Shown here piece after piece: positions 29,609 to 35,538 of a DNA stretch of 35,538 bases; positions within the stretch are counted from its first letter, which is position 1; each line of letters starts with the position of its first letter. The DNA lies in contig DATHTO010000088.1 of the NCBI GenBank assembly GCA_035463115.1, positions 1 to 35,538 of the forward strand, in the 5' to 3' direction. Both the position numbers and the translations under genes were made by a program. Source of the stretch: BPGL01 sp035463115. GTDB taxonomy: Bacteria; Actinomycetota; UBA4738; HRBIN12. The notes below the pieces were generated by a model. It did not search any database. It worked only from the letters and a program-made list of their open reading frames with translations, and had not been told where the DNA came from.

Positions 29609-30997
29609 CTAGACGCCTCGAGACGCGGTGCCGCGGAAAGCCTCCGCGACGCCCCAGCATACCGCATCCTCGAAGCTCGCGGCAGCCAGCGGCCGAGGGG
29701 CGATGCCCCACGACGCCATCGACGGGGCGAACAGCTCCCACTGGTCGATCGCGAGCTGGACGATCAGCCGGCCACCCGGCGCGAGCACGGCCGCCGCCTG
29801 CGCCAGCAGCTCTCGATGGAGCCCGAGCCCGTCGTCGGCGCGGCCGAGGACGGTCCCGTCGCGGTCGCGGTAGTCGCGTCCCAGCGCCCACGGCGGCACG
29901 TACGGCACGTTGACGGTGAGCACGTCGACGCGGCCCTCGAGGAGCGGCAGGACGGGCTCCAGCAGCGATCCTCGATGGAACGTCACGCGCTCGAGGCCGA
30001 GCCGGCGTCGGTTCCGGGCGGCCCAGCGGAGGCCGTCGGCGGACACGTCGCATCCGTGCACCTCGGCGCCCGGATGTCGCGACGCGACGGCGAGCGCGAC
30101 GGCTCCGACGCCCGTTCCGACGTCGACCACGACACCGCCCGACCCCGTGAGCCCCTCGCTCGCGAGCTCGACCATCGGCTCGCTGACCGGCTGCGGGATG
30201 AATGCTCCGGGCCCCGCCTGGAACTCGAGGCCCGCGAACCGCGACCGGGCGATCGCATCGCCCGGCGTCGGGACGCCGCCGAGCCGCCGTCGGAGCCGCT
30301 GCGGTCGGGCGAACCGACGGAGCAGGAGCGCGGTCCGCCACGCCAGCGCCGTCGCCCCGCCGTCGAACAGCGGCCCGCCGAGGTGGACCGGCAGCCGTTC
30401 CGCGGCGTCGCCCTGCGCCCAGCGGACGGCGGCGGATAGCCCCAGCCGACGCGCGAGACGCTCGACCGTTCCGGGCTCCGACGCGGCGAGGTGGACCCGG
30501 AAGTCCCCGAGCCAGAGGGCCCGGTGCGGCGTCGGCCTCGCCGCCTGTGTGGCGGCGAACACGGCGAGGGTCGCGGCGTCGGGCACGCGGATCCCGCCGT
30601 GCGGCGCGGCGCTCGACGAGAGGGCGCGAGCGAGCGGATCCAACGCCCGGGACGGAAGGGGGCCCGCCGGCACACCACGGTGGAGGAACAGGTCTGGACC
30701 GTAGTCCCAGTGGTACGACACGGTCGGCGCGTGCCGCCATAGGGCGGACCCGCCGAGCGACAGGCGCCAGTCGAGCGCGTCCACCGCATCGCCGGCCGCC
30801 GTCCGCCGCTGACGCGGAACGATGACGTCGATGTCGTGCCGCCACGGCCCCTCGCCGACCAGGCCGGCCGATCCCGCATCGACGCCGGGGGCGCGCACCA
30901 GAAGCGCGGGCACGCCGTGGTCGCTGAACGCGTCGACGAGATCGGCGACGACCTCGGCGCGTGGGGTGCCGGACGGAAGCTCGGTCGGTCGTTCCAT
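29609..30997 (-). CDS. Nucleotidyltransferase-methyltransferase fusion protein
   Basis: A 462-residue two-domain protein. Residues about 1-200 resemble the nucleotidyltransferase family found near RiPP and surface-polymer genes (NTP_transf_5): HGVPALLVRAP, the two-Asp motif RHDIDVIV (Asp55, Asp57), then ALDPLARAL and WLGDFRVHLAA. Residues about 250-440 form a PrmC/HemK-like SAM methyltransferase: AFIPQPVSEPMVELA, motif I VVDVGTGVGAVALAV (290-304), and NVPYVPPW (363-370), where PrmC has NPPY. The Val in the second position of NPPY is atypical, so the substrate may differ from Gln. It precedes the precursor on the same strand. Possible roles are nucleotidylation and N-methylation of the peptide, but these are speculative. 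ATG 30997 follows TAGGAT by 9 nt. Confidence 0.75.
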   Translation of the reverse strand: MERPTELPSGTPRAEVVADLVDAFSDHGVPALLVRAPGVDAGSAGLVGEGPWRHDIDVIVPRQRRTAAGDAVDALDWRLSLGGSALWRHAPTVSYHWDYGPDLFLHRGVPAGPLPSRALDPLARALSSSAAPHGGIRVPDAATLAVFAATQAARPTPHRALWLGDFRVHLAASEPGTVERLARRLGLSAAVRWAQGDAAERLPVHLGGPLFDGGATALAWRTALLLRRFARPQRLRRRLGGVPTPGDAIARSRFAGLEFQAGPGAFIPQPVSEPMVELASEGLTGSGGVVVDVGTGVGAVALAVASRHPGAEVHGCDVSADGLRWAARNRRRLGLERVTFHRGSLLEPVLPLLEGRVDVLTVNVPYVPPWALGRDYRDRDGTVLGRADDGLGLHRELLAQAAAVLAPGGRLIVQLAIDQWELFAPSMASWGIAPRPLAAASFEDAVCWGVAEAFRGTASRGV

Positions 30998-31006
30998 CGC
31001 CGGCTC

Positions 31007-31012
31007 ATCCTA
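31007..31012 (-). promoter_or_regulatory. Putative -10 box TAGGAT, leaderless start of the fusion gene
   Basis: TAGGAT on the minus strand ends 9 nt before ATG 30997 with no Shine-Dalgarno between, matching other leaderless-type starts in the window. Confidence 0.35.
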
Positions 31013-31056
31013 CGGACGGGGCGGCGGCGAGGAACCGGGGCGACGGCCCGGAACGA

Positions 31057-31084
31057 CAGAAGGCGGCCCGAAGGCCGCCTTCTG
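31057..31084 (-). terminator. Hairpin terminator after groEL
   Basis: A perfect 12-bp stem (CAGAAGGCGGCC, 31057-31068, with GGCCGCCTTCTG, 31073-31084) follows the groEL stop by 23 nt. On the minus strand the loop is TTCG closed by C-G, the extra-stable cUUCGg tetraloop. There is no T-run, which is common in GC-rich actinobacteria. Confidence 0.75.
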
Positions 31085-31106
31085 GTCGCGTTCGCGTACG
31101 TCCGGA

Positions 31107-32720
31107 TCAGTGCATGTGGCCGGCGCCGGCCGCGTCGGCCTCTTCGTCCTCCGGCTTCTCGACGACGGCCGATTCCGCGGTCAGCACGATCGCGGCGATC
31201 GACGCGGCGTTCTGGAGCGCCGACCGCGTGACCTTCGCGGGATCGATGATGCCCTGCTTCAGCATGTCGACCCACTCACCGTTCGCGGCGTTGAACCCGC
31301 GGCCCTCGCCCTCGCCACGGATCTGCTGGACGATGAGGGCGCCCTCGTAGCCGGCGTTCGCGGCGATGCGGCGGGCCGGCTCGGCGAGCGCGTTGCGGAC
31401 GATCCTCGCCCCGGTCGCCTCGTCGCCCGAGAGGTCGAGCTTGTCGAGGGCGTCTTCGGTGCGGATCAGCGTGACGCCGCCGCCGGGCACGATGCCCTCC
31501 TCGACCGCGGCGCGCGTCGCCGAGACCGCGTCCTCGATCCGGTGCTTCTTCTCCTTGAGCTCGACCTCGGTGGCCGCGCCGACCTTGATCACGGCGACGC
31601 CGCCAGACAGCTTCGCGAGCCGCTCCTGCAGCTTCTCGCGATCCCAGTCCGAATCGGTGTTGTCGATCTCGCCCTTGATCTGGGCGATCCGGCCCTGGAC
31701 GTCGGCCTCGCTGCCGGCGCCTTCGACGATCGTCGTGTCGTCCTTCGTGATGACGAGCTTCCGCGCGCGGCCGAGCAGGTCGAGCGTCGCGTTCTCGAGC
31801 TTGAGGCCGACCTCCTCGGAGATGACCTGTCCGCCCGTGAGGATCGCCATGTCCTGCAGCATCGCCTTGCGGCGGTCGCCGAAGCCGGGCGCCTTCACCG
31901 CGGCGGCGTTGAACGTGCCGCGGATCTTGTTCACGACGAGGGTGGCGAGGGCTTCACCCTCGACGTCCTCGGCGATCACGATGAGCGGCTTGCCCGCCTG
32001 CAGCACCTTCTCGAGCACCGGCAGCAGCTCCTGCGCGCTCGAGATCTTCTTGTTCACGATCAGGAGGTAGGGGTCCTCGTAGACGCCCTCCATGCGGTCC
32101 TGGTCGGTGATGAAGTAGGGCGAGATGTAGCCCTTGTCGAACTGCATGCCCTCGGTGAACTCGAGCTCGATGCCGAAGGTGTTCGACTCCTCGACGGTGA
32201 TGACGCCGTCCTTGCCCACCTTGTCGAGGGCCTCGGCGATCACCTCGCCGATCGTCGTGTCGGCGGCCGAGATCGCGGCGACCTGGGCGATCTCGTCCTT
32301 CGACTCGATGTCCTTGGCCTGGTCCTTGATGCGCTCGACGGCGGCCTCGACGGCCTTCTCGATCCCGCGCTTCAGCGCCATCGGGTTCGCGCCAGCGGCC
32401 ACGTTCTTCAGGCCACCCTTCATCATCGCGCGAGCGAGGACCGTCGCGGTGGTCGTTCCGTCACCGGCGACGTCGTTCGTCTTCGTCGCGACTTCCTTGG
32501 TGAGCTGCGCGCCCATGTTCTCCCACGGGTCCTCGAGCTCCACTTCCTTCGCGATCGTGACGCCGTCGTTCGTGATCGTGGGCGCGCCCCACTTCTTGTC
32601 GAGCACCACGTTCTGCCCCTTGGGGCCGAGCGTGATCGCGACGGCGTCGGCGAGCTTGTCGACGCCCGCCTCGAGCGAGCGGCGCGCCTCCTCGCCGAAC
32701 TTCAACAGCTTCGCAGCCAT
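31107..32720 (-). CDS. groEL: Chaperonin GroEL (60 kDa)
   Basis: A 537-residue group I chaperonin that folds proteins with GroES. It begins MAAKLLKFGEEARRSLEAGV, with ITLGPKGQNVVLDKKWGAPT, the ATP-site DGVTIAKEVELEDP and GDGTTTATVLARAM, and GVAVIKVGAATEVELKEKKH later. The tail ends EADAAGAGHMH rather than in Gly-Gly-Met repeats, as in the His-ended GroEL1-type proteins of some actinobacteria, though with only two His. AAGGAG precedes the ATG. It is the second gene of a groES-groEL operon under CIRCE control. Identity is certain. Confidence 0.98.
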   Translation of the reverse strand: MAAKLLKFGEEARRSLEAGVDKLADAVAITLGPKGQNVVLDKKWGAPTITNDGVTIAKEVELEDPWENMGAQLTKEVATKTNDVAGDGTTTATVLARAMMKGGLKNVAAGANPMALKRGIEKAVEAAVERIKDQAKDIESKDEIAQVAAISAADTTIGEVIAEALDKVGKDGVITVEESNTFGIELEFTEGMQFDKGYISPYFITDQDRMEGVYEDPYLLIVNKKISSAQELLPVLEKVLQAGKPLIVIAEDVEGEALATLVVNKIRGTFNAAAVKAPGFGDRRKAMLQDMAILTGGQVISEEVGLKLENATLDLLGRARKLVITKDDTTIVEGAGSEADVQGRIAQIKGEIDNTDSDWDREKLQERLAKLSGGVAVIKVGAATEVELKEKKHRIEDAVSATRAAVEEGIVPGGGVTLIRTEDALDKLDLSGDEATGARIVRNALAEPARRIAANAGYEGALIVQQIRGEGEGRGFNAANGEWVDMLKQGIIDPAKVTRSALQNAASIAAIVLTAESAVVEKPEDEEADAAGAGHMH

Positions 32721-32790
32721 GGCGACTCCTTCTCTATGGGCCTACCGCTTCGCTGCATGAGGCCCGTCGTGTCTTCCCTATGGGTGCACG

Positions 32791-32822
32791 GGATGGAGCC
32801 CGCGCAGGCGCGAGCCCCATCC
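32791..32822 (-). other. Hairpin in the groES-groEL gap
   Basis: GGATGG (32791-32796) pairs with CCATCC (32817-32822), continuing inward with mostly G-C pairs and two mismatches to a small loop. It is in the 117-nt gap between groES and groEL and could tune the ratio of the two or be an mRNA-processing site. Confidence 0.45.
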
Positions 32823-32837
32823 GCGATGTTGAAGGCG

Positions 32838-33140
32838 TTACTTCGACAGCACCGCGAGGACGTCGCGACCCGACAGGATCAGATACTCCTCGCCCTCGAC
32901 CTTGACCTCGGTGCCGCCGTACTTCGAGTAGATGACGGTGTCGCCGACGCTGATGTCGAGCGGGATCCGCTCGTCGCCGTCCTCGTTGAACCGCCCGGGG
33001 CCCACCGCGACGACCTCGCCTTCCTGGGGCTTCTCCTTGGCCGTGTCGGGGATCACGAGGCCGCTCGAGGTCGTCTCCTCGCCCTCGCTCGGCTTCACGA
33101 CGATCCGATCCTCGAGGGGCTTCACCCTGAAGTCCGCCAT
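32838..33140 (-). CDS. groES: Co-chaperonin GroES (10 kDa)
   Basis: A 100-residue co-chaperonin, normal length, forming the heptameric lid on GroEL. It shows FRVKPLEDRIVVKPSEGEET, the mobile loop TTSSGLVIPDTAKEKPQEG, VVAVGPGRFNEDGDERIP and the ending VEGEEYLILSGRDVLAVL. GGGAGGAG is just upstream of ATG 33140. A CIRCE element about 85 nt upstream indicates repression by HrcA and heat induction. It is first in the operon with groEL. Identity is certain. Confidence 0.98.
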   Translation of the reverse strand: MADFRVKPLEDRIVVKPSEGEETTSSGLVIPDTAKEKPQEGEVVAVGPGRFNEDGDERIPLDISVGDTVIYSKYGGTEVKVEGEEYLILSGRDVLAVLSK

Positions 33141-33224
33141 CTGTCTCCTCCCTCTGCGCTGTCCCACCGGCCCGCGCCGGAGGACTCCGTCTTCGTGCCG
33201 TGCTCGGATGTCGCGTCGACGTCG

Positions 33225-33251
33225 TTAGCACTCAGCACCGTAGAGTGCTAA
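33225..33251. promoter_or_regulatory. CIRCE operator (HrcA-binding site)
   Basis: TTAGCACTC (33225-33233), nine bases, then GAGTGCTAA (33243-33251): a perfect match to the CIRCE consensus. It overlaps the expected transcription start of groES-groEL, so HrcA bound here blocks expression until heat stress. It is in the 5' leader of the operon. Confidence 0.97.
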
Positions 33252-33252
33252 C

Positions 33253-33281
33253 AGGATAGCGACGAGAGTGCCAAGGGTCAA
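33253..33281 (-). promoter_or_regulatory. groES-groEL promoter
   Basis: On the minus strand TTGACC (33276-33281) and TATCCT (33253-33258) are separated by 17 nt, a good housekeeping sigma promoter. The start point would fall inside CIRCE, the usual arrangement. Confidence 0.75.
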
Positions 33282-33420
33282 CGCGACGGTCCCGATGGAC
33301 GCCCTAGGTCGCACGCGACGACATGCTGCGTTCGGCGTGGGCTCTCGGTCGATGACTCGAGGGGAGCAACCTGGGAGGATAGGTCCTCCGTCGATAGGCA
33401 CGCAGGAACACGAGGAGCCG

Positions 33421-35172
33421 ATGTCCACGTCAACGCCCGGTCACAGCGGTGGCCAGACCGAGATCCGCGAGACCCTGCACATCCTGTGGCTGCGGAAGTG
33501 GTGGATCATCATCCCGACGATCCTGATCGGGGCGGGCTCGCTGGCGCGGGCGCTCACCCAGCCAGACGTGTATCGCTCGACCGCGAAGGTGCTGGTCCTC
33601 CCGGTGAATATCCCCGAGGCCCAGATCGAGACGTCGTTCATCTTCATGACGACCGAGCTCGAGATTGCCAACTCCTCGGCGGTCGCCGCTCAGGCGCAGG
33701 ACCTGCTCAACGAAGACGGCCTCCGCTTGGGAAGCGTGTCGGTCACGAGTCCGCCGGACACCCAGATCCTCGACTTCGCGGCGTTCGCCGGCGATCCCGT
33801 ATCTGCGCAGCGATCTGCGGACGCGTACGCCGAGGCATACCAGATCGTTCGCAAGGAGAACCTGGTCGGGAGCGTTGAGGACGCGCTCGATGCGACGAAC
33901 GCGCTCATCGTCGACCTCAGCGCCAGGATCGAGGATCTCGCCAACTCGGCGGATACCGCCACGAACGCCGCGTTGGGGGCATCGTTCGCTTCGCAACTCG
34001 AACAGCAACAGAGCCGCGCCGTCGCGCTGGAACTCGCGCTTCAGACACCGGTGAGCCGCCCGCTCGAGCGAGCGAGCCAGCCGCTGCGACCGTACAGCCC
34101 TCGGCCGCGCCGGAGCCTGGCGCTCGGGTTGTTCATCGGAGTCGTCCTGAGCACGGGGGTGGCCCTGCTCCGTGACCGCCTCGACCGGCGGGTGCGCGGA
34201 CGCTCCGACGTCGAGGCGACCGTCGATGCGCCGGTGCTCGGACAGATCCCGACGACGCCGTCCCTCCACCGTCAGATCGCGGTGGTGCGCGATCGCGATG
34301 CCCCGGCCGCCGAGGCGTACCGGGCGCTCCGCACGAGGGTGCTCTTCAGCGCTTCGCGGGACGGCTTCCGCACGGTGATGGTGACCAGCGCGAAGCAGGG
34401 AGAGGGCAAGACCGCGACCGCGGCGAACCTGGCGGTCGCGATCGCGCAGGCCGACACGCGCGTCGTGCTCGTGTCGGGTGATCTGCATCGCCCCGGTCTC
34501 TGGCGATACCTGCCCGAGTCGGGCGCGGGACTCGCCGACGTGCTCGCCGGCACCGCTCGCGTCCGCGACGTGGTCGTGCCGACGCAGCATCGGAACCTCA
34601 CGTTCGTGCCGAGCGGCGATCTCGAGAAGGTGCCGGAGGCGGCGCTCGCGTCCGCCGACATGCTGACCGTCCTCGACGAACTCGCCGAGGTCGCGGACAT
34701 GGTGATCGTCGACGCGCCGCCGGTGCTCGGCGTCGCCGACGCCCTCGATCTGGCGTCGCTCGTTGACCGCGTCATGCTGATCGTCGACGCCACCATGGCC
34801 GAGAAGGACTCGATGCGGGAGGCGGTCGCCGATCTGCGCTCGATCGGCGCCGAGATCCTCGGGGTGGTGCTGACCCGATCCGAGCCGGGACGGTTCCCCG
34901 GGTACGGTTACGGACCCCACTACGGCTACCGCGCGCGCAACACGGTCACGAGCGGCGACGGCGACGTGATCGGCGACGGCGCCGCAGCGACCGCGCCGGT
35001 CGGCGGACGCGCACTGATGGCGACGACCGGCTCGAGGTCGGGCGCCGCTCCGGCTCCCCCTCCCCCACCCGACGAGGATGTGCAGCATGGGAACGGACCC
35101 GCAGCACGACACGTCCCTCCGCGCCGCGATGCTCGTGCTCGCGCTGGACAGGGCGACGGCGCAGGCGGCTGA
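33421..35172 (+). CDS. Wzz chain-length determinant/bacterial tyrosine kinase fusion
   Basis: 583 residues. The N-terminal part is a Wzz-like polysaccharide co-polymerase: a membrane helix at about 27-45 (KWWIIIPTILIGAGSLA), an extracytoplasmic coiled region, and a second helix at about 231-250 (SLALGLFIGVVLSTGVALL). The cytoplasmic part is a BY-kinase: Walker A SAKQGEGKTATAANLA (323-338, Lys330), a Walker A' variant VSGDLHRP (351-358) where DADLRRP is usual, and Walker B MVIVDAPPVLG. A Tyr cluster (Tyr495, 497, 501, 503 in GYGYGPHYGYR) is the expected autophosphorylation tail. It controls surface or exported polysaccharide assembly. The last about 28 codons overlap the next gene and may not be native. 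The ATG follows GAGGAG. Confidence 0.85.
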   Translation: MSTSTPGHSGGQTEIRETLHILWLRKWWIIIPTILIGAGSLARALTQPDVYRSTAKVLVLPVNIPEAQIETSFIFMTTELEIANSSAVAAQAQDLLNEDGLRLGSVSVTSPPDTQILDFAAFAGDPVSAQRSADAYAEAYQIVRKENLVGSVEDALDATNALIVDLSARIEDLANSADTATNAALGASFASQLEQQQSRAVALELALQTPVSRPLERASQPLRPYSPRPRRSLALGLFIGVVLSTGVALLRDRLDRRVRGRSDVEATVDAPVLGQIPTTPSLHRQIAVVRDRDAPAAEAYRALRTRVLFSASRDGFRTVMVTSAKQGEGKTATAANLAVAIAQADTRVVLVSGDLHRPGLWRYLPESGAGLADVLAGTARVRDVVVPTQHRNLTFVPSGDLEKVPEAALASADMLTVLDELAEVADMVIVDAPPVLGVADALDLASLVDRVMLIVDATMAEKDSMREAVADLRSIGAEILGVVLTRSEPGRFPGYGYGPHYGYRARNTVTSGDGDVIGDGAAATAPVGGRALMATTGSRSGAAPAPPPPPDEDVQHGNGPAARHVPPRRDARARAGQGDGAGG

Positions 35173-35538
35173 GGCGCTCGAAGCTTCCGAGATCCCAACG
35201 CTGCTCCTGAAAGGACCCGTGACGGCCCGGTGGCTCTACGCCGATGGGTCGACGCGCCCGTACTCCGACGTGGACCTGCTGGTGGCGCCGCGGGACTACT
35301 CGCCCGCCGAGGAGACCCTGCGAGCCCTCGGCTTCCGACGCATGGGCCTGGACACGCTTCCGGTGAACCGTGAGGGATACGCGATCACCCTCCGCCGCCC
35401 CAACGACGGCCTCGCGATCGACCTGCACCACAGCTTCGTCGGGATCGAGGCCGACGACGAGGCGATGTGGTCGGTGTTCGCGGCCGACGCCGAACCGATC
35501 GTGGTCGCCGACACCGAGCTCCGGATGCCGTCCGAACC
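35087..35538 (+). CDS. Nucleotidyltransferase family protein (NTP_transf_5-like), partial
   Basis: The gene runs off the right edge; about 150 residues are seen. It has EIPTLLLKGPVTARWLYADG (near 36-55), the two-Asp motif YSDVDLLVAPRDYS, LRALGFRRM and the DLHHSFVG segment, which is the family pattern LLKG...DxDLLV...DLHW. ATG 35087 overlaps the kinase ORF by 86 nt; an ATG at 35129 would shorten this. It is often found in clusters with HPr-kinase-like, PqqD and asparagine-synthetase proteins, so it may link to the RiPP cluster or to the polysaccharide locus starting with the Wzz/BY-kinase gene. The transferred nucleotide and acceptor are unknown. Confidence 0.78.
   Translation, partial: MGTDPQHDTSLRAAMLVLALDRATAQAAEALEASEIPTLLLKGPVTARWLYADGSTRPYSDVDLLVAPRDYSPAEETLRALGFRRMGLDTLPVNREGYAITLRRPNDGLAIDLHHSFVGIEADDEAMWSVFAADAEPIVVADTELRMPSE

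Noticed and set aside
29609..30997. Housekeeping PrmC release-factor methyltransferase
   Set aside because: No prfA next to it, an extra nucleotidyltransferase domain at the N terminus and NVPY instead of NPPY make the housekeeping role unlikely.
30822..33251. 809-codon plus-strand ORF opposite groES-groEL
   Set aside because: Antisense to unmistakable chaperonin genes; it contains repeated Leu/Asp/Val-rich shadow sequence only.
1..35538. tRNA, rRNA, CRISPR arrays, insertion sequences
   Set aside because: Read through for cloverleaf-like sequence, regularly spaced repeats and transposase motifs; nothing convincing was found.

Overview
This is a very GC-rich window that reads as the chromosome of an Actinomycetota bacterium, probably a deep-branching or uncultured lineage. 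Supporting signs are GTG starts, tight ATGA/GTGA gene overlaps, guaB3 beside guaA, a class E sortase, PcrA, and a CIRCE-controlled groES-groEL operon. Many genes also have a TAnnnT -10 box only 6-10 nt before the start codon, which suggests leaderless transcripts. No rRNA, tRNA, CRISPR array or transposase was seen, and no gene-free stretch exceeds about 250 bases.

Layout. 1-2230 (minus): a B12-binding methylmalonyl-CoA mutase subunit followed by sucC-sucD, the end of the propionate-to-succinate route. 2315-6127 (plus): a tandem array of class III nucleotide cyclase genes. One is a cupin-cyclase with a frameshift, one a gutted remnant, and two are alpha/beta-hydrolase-cyclase fusions, the second of which has lost its nucleophile serine. 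6124-10381 (plus): an SDR remnant, a DUF1801 protein, a small membrane protein, an N,N-dimethylformamidase-like protein, a TPR-LuxR regulator and a small unknown protein. 10467-13627 (minus): PcrA helicase and a hydrolase. 13707-15731 (plus): a class E sortase, then an ECF sigma factor with its anti-sigma factor. 15760-18778 (minus): guaB3-guaA-cutA, preceded by a leader with a 24-codon ORF and a hairpin. 19017-24177: a TreT-like glycosyltransferase, adenylylsulfate kinase with an alkaline-phosphatase-fold phosphodiesterase, a four-helix membrane protein and a Leu/Glu-type dehydrogenase.

24259-30997 is the most interesting part. It looks like an undescribed lasso-peptide (RiPP) cluster. A 47-residue precursor at 29479-29336, not obvious by ORF length, carries the Y-x2-P-x-I-x3-G-x-I-x3-T leader pattern of actinobacterial lasso precursors. 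Counting from the Thr at -2, the core starts with Thr and has Asp at exactly position 9, as a nine-residue macrolactam ring needs. Around it lie a lasso-cyclase-like asparagine synthetase homologue, an ABC exporter ATPase and permease, a PqqD-like leader-binding protein, an HPr-kinase-like protein (a family known to phosphorylate the C-terminal Ser of some lasso precursors; this one ends in Ser) and an unusual nucleotidyltransferase-methyltransferase fusion. The leader peptidase B2 is not in the window.

31057-33281 (minus) is groES-groEL with CIRCE, a matching promoter and a strong terminator. 33421-35538 (plus) starts a surface-polymer locus: a Wzz/BY-kinase fusion and a second nucleotidyltransferase that runs off the edge. 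All functions are inferred from motifs and context; no database search was run.
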